A stretch of 64,000 bases of DNA from positions 62,001-126,000 of the forward strand of contig NZ_AUGO01000013.1 of assembly GCF_000422705.1 (NCBI RefSeq), read 5' to 3'. The first letter of the stretch is position 1, and every line of letters starts with the position of its first letter. This document shows, in pieces, positions 16,646 through 24,728 of this stretch. The notes under the pieces were generated by a model, which saw only the letters and a program-made list of their open reading frames with translations, ran no database searches and was not told where the DNA came from. The DNA is from Flavobacterium soli DSM 19725. Lineage in GTDB: Bacteria; Bacteroidota; Bacteroidia; Flavobacteriales; Flavobacteriaceae. The translations under genes and the position numbers were made by a program.

Positions 16646-18301
16646 ATGATCTATCCCAAAATACCTTTAGCACAAAGCATTATCGAAATTTGTGCCGCAA
16701 AAGGATTAACCAATATCGTGATTTCCCCAGGTTCGCGAAATGCACCACTCACGATTGGATTCGTGAACAACCCAAAATTCAAATGTTTTAGTATTGCCGA
16801 CGAACGTTGTGCCGCATTTTTCGCCTTGGGAATTGCTCAGCAAACCAAGCAACCCGTTGCAATTGTTTGTACTTCAGGTTCGGCTTTACTGAATTATTAT
16901 CCAGCTTTGGCAGAGGCTTTTTACAGTCAGATCCCGCTTGTAGTGATTTCTGCCGACAGGCCACATGACAAGATCGATATCGGCGATGGCCAAACGATCC
17001 GTCAGGAAAATGTGTTTGCAAACCACATTTTGTATAATGCCAACTTGCACGAAGATGCTTCCGCAGAAAATGATTCGAAAATCAACGAAGCGATCCATAT
17101 TTCTTTGACACAAAAAGGACCGGTTCACATCAATGCTCCATTCGAAGAACCTTTGTATGAAACCGTTGACGCACTTTCTATAACAATTTCCGCTTCCGCA
17201 AATGAACAGCAGCCGACTCCAATTGGGGATTTGAGTCATCTTGTAGAAATTTGGAACTCTGCTTCAAAAAAAATGATTTTGGCAGGAGTAAACGATCCAA
17301 ATGTGATGGACGAGGCGATTATTGAGCAATTAGCAACCGATCCTTCCATAATTGTCTTGACCGAAACGACTTCTAACTTGCACCATCAAACGTTTATCAA
17401 TAACATCGATACGATGATAACGCCTTTTACGACAGAAGATTTTGAAAATTTCAAACCTGAAATTCTCGTAACTTTTGGCGGAATGGTGGTTTCAAAGAGA
17501 ATTAAAGCATTTTTAAGAAAATACAAGCCACAACACCATTGGCACATTGATACATTGAGGGCTTATGATACTTTTGGAGCTTTAACAGAGCATATAAAAG
17601 TTGCACCACAACGTTTTTTTACTGCTTTTTTGCCCTTGAAAAAAGAAATAAAGAGTGATTATTTCAAGAAAGGTCAAGACCTAAAAACCTTCCGAAAAGA
17701 GAAACACGACCTTTATTTGTCCAAGATTCCGTTTTCTGATTTTACGGTTTTTAATAGCGTGATTTCGGCTTTGCCAAAAGAAAGTCACTTGCAAATCAGC
17801 AACAGTTCTGCCATTCGATATGCTCAACTAATCGACATCGATCCGTCAATAGAAGTCTATTGCAATCGTGGAACTAGCGGGATTGATGGTAGTACTTCAA
17901 CCGCAATTGGAGCGGCTTTCGCCAATACAAAACAGACAACTTTCATTACGGGAGACATCAGTTTTTTATATGATAGCAATGCACTTTGGAACAAATATAT
18001 TCCGTCGAATTTCAAAATTATCATCATCAATAATGGAGGAGGAGGTATCTTCAGGATTCTTCCCGGTCATGCCGAAACACCTGTTTTCAATGAGTTTTTT
18101 GAAACATCACATTGCTTTACTGCCGAACATCTTGCTAAAATGTATGGTTTTGAATACCTGACAGCCAGTAACGAAACTAAACTTTCGGAGGCATTATCAG
18201 CTTTATATATACAAAATGAAAAGCCTGCAATATTAGAAGTCTTTACACCAACTTTAGATAACGACAGGATTCTATTGCAGTACTTTAAGGAATTGGTATA
18301 A
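16646..18301 (+). CDS. menD: MenD, SEPHCHC synthase
   Basis: A thiamine-diphosphate enzyme of menaquinone synthesis that joins isochorismate and 2-oxoglutarate to SEPHCHC with loss of CO2. The 551-residue protein has the N-terminal SPGSRNAPLTIGF and CTSGSALLNYYPALAEA, the central segment FGGMVVSKRIKAFLRKYKP, and the ThDP/metal-binding region NRGTSGIDGSTSTAIGAA, GDISFLYDSNALWN and NNGGGGIFRILPG. Length is normal. Menaquinone is the usual quinone of this phylum. No other men gene is in the window. Confidence 0.96.
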   Translation: MIYPKIPLAQSIIEICAAKGLTNIVISPGSRNAPLTIGFVNNPKFKCFSIADERCAAFFALGIAQQTKQPVAIVCTSGSALLNYYPALAEAFYSQIPLVVISADRPHDKIDIGDGQTIRQENVFANHILYNANLHEDASAENDSKINEAIHISLTQKGPVHINAPFEEPLYETVDALSITISASANEQQPTPIGDLSHLVEIWNSASKKMILAGVNDPNVMDEAIIEQLATDPSIIVLTETTSNLHHQTFINNIDTMITPFTTEDFENFKPEILVTFGGMVVSKRIKAFLRKYKPQHHWHIDTLRAYDTFGALTEHIKVAPQRFFTAFLPLKKEIKSDYFKKGQDLKTFRKEKHDLYLSKIPFSDFTVFNSVISALPKESHLQISNSSAIRYAQLIDIDPSIEVYCNRGTSGIDGSTSTAIGAAFANTKQTTFITGDISFLYDSNALWNKYIPSNFKIIIINNGGGGIFRILPGHAETPVFNEFFETSHCFTAEHLAKMYGFEYLTASNETKLSEALSALYIQNEKPAILEVFTPTLDNDRILLQYFKELV

Positions 18302-18306
18302 AGGTT

Positions 18307-18567
18307 TTAGCAACCTTCCATCTCAATAATATAATACCCCTTTTGAGTAACGCTTGCTTCAATTTCTGGAGAGGCCTTGTCAATGTGGCAAAATCGGCAT
18401 TCTTTGGAGGTCAAGGGCTGGTTTTCTTCGTCTTTGGATACTAGAAAATCTTTCCCAAAACGGTGGATGGTTTCTTCATCCTTGATGGTATCTGGAGCCA
18501 CAATGTCAAAATGCATTATTGTTCCATCTTTGCGGGTTACATAGGTATCCCAAACTGCTACTTGCAT
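18307..18567 (-). CDS. DUF2024 family protein
   Basis: This 86-residue cytosolic protein matches the DUF2024 pattern: VAVWDTYVTRKDGTIMHFDIVAP, then a CRFCHID cysteine pair, and a short C-terminal YIIEMEGC. The family has no known function. It lies downstream of the small thioredoxin-like gene on the same strand and is probably controlled by the same MocR promoter region. Confidence 0.85.
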   Translation of the reverse strand: MQVAVWDTYVTRKDGTIMHFDIVAPDTIKDEETIHRFGKDFLVSKDEENQPLTSKECRFCHIDKASPEIEASVTQKGYYIIEMEGC

Positions 18568-18598
18568 AATTTTATTTTTTTTAAATGATTAATAATGC

Positions 18599-18617
18599 CC
18601 TGCGAATAATTCGCAGG
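18599..18617 (-). terminator. weak hairpin between two small minus-strand genes
   Basis: An 8-bp perfect stem CCTGCGAA / TTCGCAGG with a 3-base loop. The T tract on the minus strand is interrupted, so it may only attenuate. Confidence 0.45.
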
Positions 18618-18628
18618 ACATCTTTTCT

Positions 18629-18862
18629 TTACGCTTTTACGTCTTCCATTGAAGCACCAAAGTTGATGTGCAATACATTTCCTGTTGGCGTTACCAAAGC
18701 GGGAACGGATTGTACACCTGCTTTTTCTGCTTCAGCGATTCTTGATTTGTCGTCTCCTAAATGCACTACTTCAATTTCAGAAGGATTGATAAGCGATAAT
18801 AGGTCGTGTTCTGCACTAATACATACTGGGCATCCAGCGTGGTAAAAAATTGATTTTTTCAT
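18629..18862 (-). CDS. small thioredoxin-like protein with CPVC motif
   Basis: The 77-residue protein has a glutaredoxin/thioredoxin minimal fold: FYHAGCPVCISAEHDLL gives the redox pair CPVC, and VQSVPALVTPTGNVLHINFG gives the cis-Pro loop. It is shorter than thioredoxin and has no signal peptide. It is transcribed divergently from a MocR regulator with overlapping promoter elements, so that regulator probably controls it. Its partner is unknown. Confidence 0.85.
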   Translation of the reverse strand: MKKSIFYHAGCPVCISAEHDLLSLINPSEIEVVHLGDDKSRIAEAEKAGVQSVPALVTPTGNVLHINFGASMEDVKA

Positions 18863-18900
18863 TTCTTTTAATTTTAATAGTGTTATTATTAATTGTCATA

Positions 18901-18963
18901 CAAAAGTATTGTACTTTTGGACTGCTGTAATAGTCCAGAAAAACTATAAAATAGTAGTCCAGA
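18901..18963. promoter_or_regulatory. divergent promoter and candidate MocR operator
   Basis: A palindrome at 18901-18919 (CAAAAGTA, TTG, TACTTTTG) contains a TAnnTTTG -7 box on each strand, so the two divergent promoters meet face to face. Just beyond lie the direct repeats TAGTCCAGA at 18931-18939 and 18955-18963, and an inverted GGACT at 18919-18923. A direct pair plus one inverted half-site is a known PdxR/MocR operator design. Confidence 0.6.
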
Positions 18964-20378
18964 TGATTAGACCTTGGCAACTTCAAATAGAACTTAATTT
19001 TCATTGTGAGAAACCTCTTTTCTTGCAAATTACTGATGCTATTATCAACGCGATCAAGAGCGGAAAATTAAAACAAGGCGAGGCATTACCGGGAAGCCGA
19101 CAGCTTGCAGAGCAATTAAAAGTAAACCGTAATACGATTGTCAATGCTCTTGACGTACTGCTTTCAGAAGGCTGGCTGATTTCAAAGGAACGAAAAGGGA
19201 CTTTTGTAGCCGATGTTCTTCCGAAAGCCAATAAGCGAAAGATAATTGCTTTAAATGACAATGGTACACAACAAAAAACGGTGAAAAATTCCATTGTGTT
19301 TGATGATGGTTTGCCCGACAGCAGGCTTGCGCCAATGAAGGAATTGGCTAGAGCTTACAGGCAGATTTTCAACAGGAAATCGCGTTGGCAAATGATGGGC
19401 TATGGTGATGAGTTGGGTGATCTGGATTTTAGAACGGCCATTATGCAGATGCTCAATTTCAAGAGAGGAATGAACATTGAAGCCTCCGAAATTTGTATTA
19501 CCAGGGGAAGTCAGATGGCGATGTACCTCACAGCACATTGCTTGCTAGAAAAAGGCGATTCCGTACTCATCGAAAACCCAGGTTATAAACCAGCGTGGCA
19601 AGCTTTTGAAAGCGCTGGAGCCAATCTGCTTCCTGTTTCCGTTGATAATGAAGGGGTAAATATTGAAGAAATTGAACATTATTTAAAAACCAATAAAAAG
19701 ATAAAGGCAATCTATACCACGCCACACCATCAGTTTCCCACGACAGTTACCATGAGTTTGCAAAGGCGTTTGAAATTGGTGGCACTTTCTAACAAATATG
19801 GCTTTACGATAATTGAGGACGATTACGACAATGAGTTTCATTTTTCCCATCGGCCTATTTTCCCGATTTCGAGTTTCGAAAACGCCCACAACTTTATCTA
19901 TATCGGTACTTTGAGTAAAATTGTGGCACCGGCATTACGGATTGGTTTTCTGGTCAGCAATAATAGTTTTATCAATAAAGTGGGCAATCTTCGCAAGCTT
20001 ATTGATGTTCAGGGCGACAATATTATGGAACAGGCTGTTCTGCAATTAATCAATGATGGAGAGGTAAAACGTCACCTCAAGCGAACATCAGCAATTTATA
20101 AAGCAAAGCGGGATTATTTCGAGACGCTACTGAATGAACATCTAAGCGATAAGGTAACGTTTGCAAAACCTGATGGCGGACTGGCATTCTGGCTAATTCC
20201 AAAAACAGAAATGGACATCTTTAAAATCGCAGAAAAACTCCAACAGCAAGGCATCGGACTCATGACTCCTGACAAATTCAGTTTCAACGCCCCGATAAAT
20301 GGTTTCCGATTAGGCTATGCATCATTGTCCGAAAAGCAATTGGAAGAAGGTATTGTTGCAATTTCGAGGTTGTTGTAA
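18963..20378 (+). CDS. MocR family regulator (GntR HTH fused to PLP aminotransferase)
   Basis: The regulator has an N-terminal GntR winged helix (PLFLQITDAIINAIKSGKLKQGEALPGSRQLAEQLKVNRNTIVNAL) and a type I aminotransferase-like domain that senses pyridoxal phosphate or an adduct. The PLP lysine lies in YIGTLSKIVAPALRIGF, and IEDDYDNEF supplies the ring-binding Asp. The frame can be extended to a TTG at 18909, but that start would lie on the promoter itself, so ATG 18963 (MIRPWQL) is preferred. Its likely targets are itself and the divergent thioredoxin-like gene. No pyridoxal synthase gene is adjacent. Confidence 0.92.
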   Translation: MIRPWQLQIELNFHCEKPLFLQITDAIINAIKSGKLKQGEALPGSRQLAEQLKVNRNTIVNALDVLLSEGWLISKERKGTFVADVLPKANKRKIIALNDNGTQQKTVKNSIVFDDGLPDSRLAPMKELARAYRQIFNRKSRWQMMGYGDELGDLDFRTAIMQMLNFKRGMNIEASEICITRGSQMAMYLTAHCLLEKGDSVLIENPGYKPAWQAFESAGANLLPVSVDNEGVNIEEIEHYLKTNKKIKAIYTTPHHQFPTTVTMSLQRRLKLVALSNKYGFTIIEDDYDNEFHFSHRPIFPISSFENAHNFIYIGTLSKIVAPALRIGFLVSNNSFINKVGNLRKLIDVQGDNIMEQAVLQLINDGEVKRHLKRTSAIYKAKRDYFETLLNEHLSDKVTFAKPDGGLAFWLIPKTEMDIFKIAEKLQQQGIGLMTPDKFSFNAPINGFRLGYASLSEKQLEEGIVAISRLL

Positions 20379-20543
20379 ATTCTCAAGGATTATATTTTTC
20401 ATACTTTAAATCAGTATGCTCTAAAATAAATCAAGAGTTTTTTTTGCGTGATTGAAACAAATAACAATTCTACTGCACCCGAATACATTTTTTTAGTATG
20501 TTTGAAATACAATAAAAGAATATTAACCAAACAACCAAAACAA

Positions 20544-21275
20544 ATGACAAACCATCCAACGGGTAATAGCATCAATGTCTTCAATCTGAACGAACTTATA
20601 GAGAACATCAAAACCCTCGATAAGTACATGCCCAGCAAACTCGCACTCCAGCTTCCACAACTGCAACAACTCTACAGCAAAGGAACCTGGCACTTAGAAG
20701 AAGTCCTAAAAAAGAAAAATACTTGGTCAATTTGTGTAGATACGCGTCAAGAACGCTACAAATCTCTCGGAGCTTTCTGTTCCCGTATAGTAGGTATCAT
20801 GTCTGGTACAAATGCTTCTCCGGCAGACATAGAGAATGCCAAGAGCATCGTCAAGAAACTTAAAGGAATCCGCCTCCATAAGCCCAACAAAAAAGACATT
20901 CCCAATCCCGAAGACCCAGAGGCAAAAAAGGAACGCTCTATCTCCAGGGCCAGTTTCGATAGCATGTACGAATGCTTTGCCGATCTTGTAAGCCTTCTCA
21001 GCATGACCGAAGGCTATGAACCACTAAACCCTGAGTTTACACTTGAGGCACTCGAACTCCTCAAAGACCAGCTCCTCCAAGCAAATTTCAGCATTGATAC
21101 CGCCATAGCAAACATCAACACCGCCAGAATCAACCGCAACGAGTTTCTCTACACCGAAGAAACAGGCCTCGTTGACATAGCATTGCATGCAAAAAAGTAC
21201 ATCAAGGGAGTTTATGGCGCTACAAGCCTAGAATTTAAGGACATCAACAAGATACGTTTCAAAAACTTCCGATAA
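20544..21275 (+). CDS. conserved-looking protein of unknown function
   Basis: No family was recognised. From ATG 20544 the protein has 243 residues and is soluble and mostly helical, with charged stretches (LEEVLKKKNTWSICVDTRQERYKSLGAF; a Lys/Pro/Glu-rich linker about residues 115-135) and several Leu-rich helices. The frame extends upstream to a GTG at 20448, but that part is AT-rich and less protein-like. Codon use is richer in C-ending codons (CTC, ATC, AAC) than in neighbouring genes, which may hint at transfer or high expression. A strong terminator follows. Confidence 0.7.
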   Translation: MTNHPTGNSINVFNLNELIENIKTLDKYMPSKLALQLPQLQQLYSKGTWHLEEVLKKKNTWSICVDTRQERYKSLGAFCSRIVGIMSGTNASPADIENAKSIVKKLKGIRLHKPNKKDIPNPEDPEAKKERSISRASFDSMYECFADLVSLLSMTEGYEPLNPEFTLEALELLKDQLLQANFSIDTAIANINTARINRNEFLYTEETGLVDIALHAKKYIKGVYGATSLEFKDINKIRFKNFR

Positions 21276-21298
21276 AATCCCCATCCTCACAATACCAA

Positions 21299-21345
21299 AA
21301 GCTTCGTGTTCTGTCCTGCATCAGAGCAACACGAAGCTTTCTTCA
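21299..21345 (+). terminator. intrinsic terminator
   Basis: A 12-bp perfect stem AAGCTTCGTGTT / AACACGAAGCTT encloses a 17-base loop and is followed by TTCTTCATTTCTT. The loop is long for a terminator. Confidence 0.7.
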
Positions 21346-21471
21346 TTTCTTCCACACATAAATATAAATAAAGTAATGGGCCTGCCCGAGCTTCGTTTCA
21401 GCACAGCTATAGATAAGGTATAGTGTCATCCCGAGTTTGGTCGAGAGACAACATCAACATTAAATCTTTCA

Positions 21472-21696
21472 ATATATACTATGAATATTTTAATATATAC
21501 TATATAGTAACAAATATATTGTATGAAATAATCAACGTATAATATGAAGTAACTAATGTATACTATAAAAGTCTGAATATATAGTATGGAGTTATAAATG
21601 TATAGTATAAAGTTTTAAATATATACTATAGAATTTATAATGTATACTATAAATAAATCAATATATACTATGAAGCCTTTAATGTATACTATAAAA
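21472..21696. repeat. 11-unit array with exact 21-bp period, core TATACTAT
   Basis: The 8-mer TATACTAT or a one-to-two-base variant starts at 21475, 21496, 21517, 21538, 21559, 21580, 21601, 21622, 21643, 21664 and 21685, always 21 bp apart. Units 6 and 7 carry the reverse-complement form TATAGTAT. From unit 5 on, the flank alternates GTATACTATAAA and ATATACTATGAA, a 42-bp higher-order repeat. The roughly 9-base spacers vary. Read on the minus strand the units spell a heptapeptide like FIVYIxx with one stop. The rest of the 573-bp intergenic region shows nothing else. Function is unknown. Confidence 0.9.
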
Positions 21697-21848
21697 AAAT
21701 AAGTTTCATTTTTTAAAATCCTTTGCCCAACTTCAAATTTTCCTATAGTCACATTTCAATTTTTAAATCCTTACATCTTTCAATCACTAACGTCTTCCTT
21801 CTCCCAACCTAAATCCTTATCTTTACCAAGAACACAAAACAATACCCG

Positions 21849-22715
21849 ATGAAAAAGCTTCAAATACTAATCTTCACAGCTCTTTTTGCTACCATCTTTT
21901 CCGCACAGGCCGCCAAAGTCGATAGCTTAGACATTTATAGCACTGCAATGGATAAGACCTATAAAGCAGCAGTGGTACTCCCAAATTCCTATACAAAAAG
22001 CAAGACCAATTATCCTGTAGTATACCTCCTTCATGGGGCCTACGGACATTTTAGAGATTGGCTCAAGAGTACTCCAGACAAGATGTTGGTGCACAATCTT
22101 GCCGATCAATACAACATCATCATTGTGATGCCCGAAGGTGAAAATTTCAGCTTCTATCTCGACAGTCCCGTTAATAAAGGAAGCCAATTCGAAACTTATA
22201 TTACCAAGGAAGTCATCCAAAAAATTGACAAGACCTATCGCACCATTGCAAACAAAAACGGTCGTGTCATTACCGGACTTTCAATGGGAGGTCACGGAGC
22301 TTTATATCTTTCAACACGTCATCCAGAGCTTTTTGCTGCAGCAGGAAGTATGAGTGGAGCCGTCGATATGGGAAGCATCAGAAACCGTGATACGCCCGAA
22401 AAAATCAACCAATTGATGGCATCCGTTTTTGGTCCAGAAGGTGCTTCGCAGGAAGTCTATGATTCGCATGCTGTTCTTGGAATGGTACATAAAATCAAGG
22501 CCAATAATCTCCCGCTGATGATCGATTGTGGTGTCGATGATTTCCTAATCGAACACAATCGCGAACTACACCGCCGAATGGTGTATGCAAAAATCCCACA
22601 CGATTATACCGAACGTGCTGGAGCTCATACTTGGGAATATTGGGAAAACGCTTTACCTTATCACATCTTGTTTTTCGATAAAATCTTCAAGAAAAACGGT
22701 GTTGCAGTACAATAA
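21849..22715 (+). CDS. secreted esterase, alpha/beta hydrolase (putative esterase/CE1-like)
   Basis: A 288-residue carboxylesterase with a Sec signal peptide (MKKLQILIFTALFATIFSAQA). The catalytic serine is in GLSMGGHGA (Ser145), the acid is probably in DCGVDDFLIEHN and the histidine in RAGAHTWEYW. VVYLLHGAYGHFRDW forms the oxyanion region. It resembles feruloyl/acetyl-xylan and S-formylglutathione hydrolase-type esterases, but being exported it more likely acts on polysaccharide esters or lipids. Four bases separate it from the next secreted protein, so the two are probably an operon. Confidence 0.9.
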   Translation: MKKLQILIFTALFATIFSAQAAKVDSLDIYSTAMDKTYKAAVVLPNSYTKSKTNYPVVYLLHGAYGHFRDWLKSTPDKMLVHNLADQYNIIIVMPEGENFSFYLDSPVNKGSQFETYITKEVIQKIDKTYRTIANKNGRVITGLSMGGHGALYLSTRHPELFAAAGSMSGAVDMGSIRNRDTPEKINQLMASVFGPEGASQEVYDSHAVLGMVHKIKANNLPLMIDCGVDDFLIEHNRELHRRMVYAKIPHDYTERAGAHTWEYWENALPYHILFFDKIFKKNGVAVQ

Positions 22716-22718
22716 AAC

Positions 22719-23693
22719 ATGAAAAACTATTTTCTATTTCTACTTTTTATAATAAGCCTTTCGGCAAAAGCACAACTCTCGGGTTGCACGGACGTTTTGG
22801 CTAAAAACTACAATCCGTCAGCTCTTTTAAACGACGGCAGTTGCCTGTATGAAAAAACAAAAATAGAACCCGTTTTCTCCATAACACTTTCTGATACTCT
22901 CAGGGAAACATCGGGATTGGTGTATTTTGATAATCAATTGTGGACTCATAACGATGATACCGATACACATCTTTATGCACTTGACACCATCGGAAAGATT
23001 CAAAATCAATTTTCTTTAAAAGGCGTTAAAAATACCGACTGGGAAGAAATTTCGCAAGACAGTGCCTATCTTTATGTGGGTGATTTTGGTAATAATTCCA
23101 AAGGAAATCGGCAAAATTTACACTTACTAAGAATCGAAAAAATGTCGCTCAAGGCAAATAATCCGCAGATCGACACCATCTCGTTTTCCTATTCCAATCA
23201 GCCTGATTTCTTTCGGCAAAAGCCCAATACTACTGATTTTGATTGTGAAGCATTTATTGTCAGTAACGACAGTATTTATTTGTTTACCAAGCAATGGACA
23301 ACTAACAAGACAGCTTTATATGTTCTTCCAAAACTTCCAGGAAGTCACATTGCTAAATTCAAATCTGATCTGGAAGTCAACGGATTGATTACAGGGGCTA
23401 CATTCTTGGAAGAAAAAAGGCTACTCGTTTTATGTGGCTATTCAAAAAAGTTGAAGCCTTTTCTTTATTTGCTATCCGATTTCAACAACAATGATTTCTT
23501 TTCAGCCAATAAGCGAAAAATCGACCTCGCTTTGCCTTATCATCAAGTCGAAGGCATTGCCACTCTAAACGGTTTGGAGTATTATATCTCCAATGAATAT
23601 TTTCGGCTACAGCCAATTATCAACACTTCACAACAATTGCATCAACTTGATTTGAGTCCTTTTCTTGAACTTTTTATGAGCCAAAATCATTAA
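22719..23693 (+). CDS. secreted beta-propeller-like protein with GCTD...NYNP motif
   Basis: The 324-residue exported protein has a signal peptide (MKNYFLFLLFIISLSAKAQ), then one copy of the Bacteroidota surface motif GCTDVLAKNYNPSALLNDGSCLY, and a C-terminal domain with short beta-repeat phrases (SGLVYFDNQLWTHNDD, WEEISQDSAYLYVGDFGNN, YHQVEGIATLNGLEYYISNE) that suggest a propeller. The pattern resembles SdiA-regulated or esterase-like propellers; a similar layout occurs in the product of the gene at 48206. No T9SS tail is seen. It is likely co-transcribed with the upstream esterase. Confidence 0.75.
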   Translation: MKNYFLFLLFIISLSAKAQLSGCTDVLAKNYNPSALLNDGSCLYEKTKIEPVFSITLSDTLRETSGLVYFDNQLWTHNDDTDTHLYALDTIGKIQNQFSLKGVKNTDWEEISQDSAYLYVGDFGNNSKGNRQNLHLLRIEKMSLKANNPQIDTISFSYSNQPDFFRQKPNTTDFDCEAFIVSNDSIYLFTKQWTTNKTALYVLPKLPGSHIAKFKSDLEVNGLITGATFLEEKRLLVLCGYSKKLKPFLYLLSDFNNNDFFSANKRKIDLALPYHQVEGIATLNGLEYYISNEYFRLQPIINTSQQLHQLDLSPFLELFMSQNH

Positions 23694-23763
23694 ATTTATC
23701 TTAAATCTTTTTTTTTGGTTTGGTTTTTGGAATACATTTATAAATCAATAAATTCTTATAAAT

Positions 23764-24288
23764 ATGAAACGTATATTTTTACTTTTAGCAGTAGTGTCCA
23801 TGACAGTTTTTCAAAGTTGTGAAGGTGATCCAGGGCCTCCGGGAAGAGACGGACAAGACGGAATTTCTGTAGAAAGCGAAGTTTTTGAACTTCAAAACGT
23901 AAATTTCCAGCTGAATAACAATAATGAATATGTTATTTTTCGTGATTTGAATCCTGTAATTTTTGATTCTGACAATATTCTAATTTATAGATTGGCAGGA
24001 ACAATTGATCCACAAACACCCATCTGGCAATTGATTCCAAGAACTTTATATCTAAATGAAGGTGAATTAGATTATGACTTTGATTTTAGTGCTATCGACT
24101 TTACAATCTATGCAGGAGGAACTTATAACCTAGCAACAACTCCACAATTTATTAACAACCAGACTTTTAGAATTGTAATCATTCCTGGCTACTTTTCAAG
24201 AGGAGGAACAGTAGTAGATTTTGAAGATTATGATGCGGTAATTGATGCATATGATATTGACGACAGTAATGTTAAAATTCTAGAATAA
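23764..24288 (+). CDS. lipoprotein with a short collagen-like stretch
   Basis: A 174-residue predicted lipoprotein (LLLAVVSMTVFQSC, lipid Cys at about 19) followed at once by GDPGPPGRDGQDG, four Gly-X-Y triplets. The remaining 140 residues look like beta-sandwich with acidic surface. Short collagen-like linkers after a lipobox are common in Bacteroidota envelope proteins. The role is unknown. Confidence 0.75.
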   Translation: MKRIFLLLAVVSMTVFQSCEGDPGPPGRDGQDGISVESEVFELQNVNFQLNNNNEYVIFRDLNPVIFDSDNILIYRLAGTIDPQTPIWQLIPRTLYLNEGELDYDFDFSAIDFTIYAGGTYNLATTPQFINNQTFRIVIIPGYFSRGGTVVDFEDYDAVIDAYDIDDSNVKILE

Positions 24289-24337
24289 CGGATATTGAAA
24301 ATTCACAAATTTTGGTCAATTCAAAATAGTTATATAA

Positions 24338-24369
24338 AGAAGCCGAACAGTACTGTTCGGCTTCTTTTG
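24338..24369. terminator. perfect 26-bp palindromic terminator
   Basis: The arms GAAGCCGAACAGT and ACTGTTCGGCTTC (24339-24364) pair perfectly and are followed by TTTTG. It ends the lipoprotein gene, and on the other strand it mirrors the hairpin after tRNA-Pro. Confidence 0.85.
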
Positions 24370-24378
24370 TATAGTAAG

Positions 24379-24432
24379 ATTAGATCCTTCGAACTTCCCG
24401 TCCTAAGGGGATGCGATAACTGTTCTCGATAT
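24379..24432 (-). other. possible degenerate tRNA remnant between two like hairpins
   Basis: The segment shares the words TTCGAAC and GCGATAAC with tRNA-Pro in the same order, but with 18 bases between them where tRNA-Pro has 27, and no clean T stem forms. It lies between two hairpins that both contain AGCCGAACA. This suggests a decayed duplicate of a tRNA plus its terminator; chance resemblance is possible. Confidence 0.3.
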
Positions 24433-24464
24433 TCTATAAAAATAGTAAGTAGTGTTTTTTTATA

Positions 24465-24494
24465 AAAAAGCCGAACATATCTGTTCGGCTTTTT
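24465..24494 (-). terminator. terminator of tRNA-Pro
   Basis: A 13-bp stem AAAAAGCCGAACA / TGTTCGGCTTTTT lies two bases from the 3' end of the tRNA; the minus-strand side ends in a T run. Confidence 0.85.
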
Positions 24495-24495
24495 G

Positions 24496-24570
24496 TCGGG
24501 GTGGCAGGATTCGAACCTGCGGCCTCCTGCTCCCAAAGCAGGCGCGATAACCGGGCTACGCTACACCCCG
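24496..24570 (-). tRNA. tRNA-Pro (TGG anticodon)
   Basis: On the minus strand the acceptor arms CGGGGTG / CACCCCG pair, the anticodon stem CCTGC / GCAGG holds the loop TTTGGGA (anticodon TGG), and the T arm is GCAGG TTCGAAT CCTGC. The discriminator is A; CCA is not encoded. Length is normal. Confidence 0.97.
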
Positions 24571-24690
24571 AAAGCGGATGCAAATATAGAATTAAAATTA
24601 GTTCTACCAAACCAAAATCAGAATAATATTTGACTATATTATAATTATTAAAACTAATCAACAATTAGGAATTATTTTTTATTAAAAACA

Positions 24691-24698
24691 TACATTTG
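24691..24698 (+). promoter_or_regulatory. -7 box for trxB
   Basis: TACATTTG matches TAnnTTTG. It lies about 30 bases before ATG 24729 and overlaps the alternative upstream start at 24696, which argues against that start. Confidence 0.45.
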
Positions 24699-24728
24699 CA
24701 TTCTCAAAACAACAAAACAATTTACGAC

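Noticed and set aside
21472..21696. CRISPR array
   Set aside because: The period of 21 bp is too short for repeat plus spacer, cores are only about 12 bases and degenerate, and no cas gene is present.
24434..24664. 76-residue minus-strand ORF over the tRNA
   Set aside because: It reads through tRNA-Pro and its terminator; a well-known kind of false ORF.
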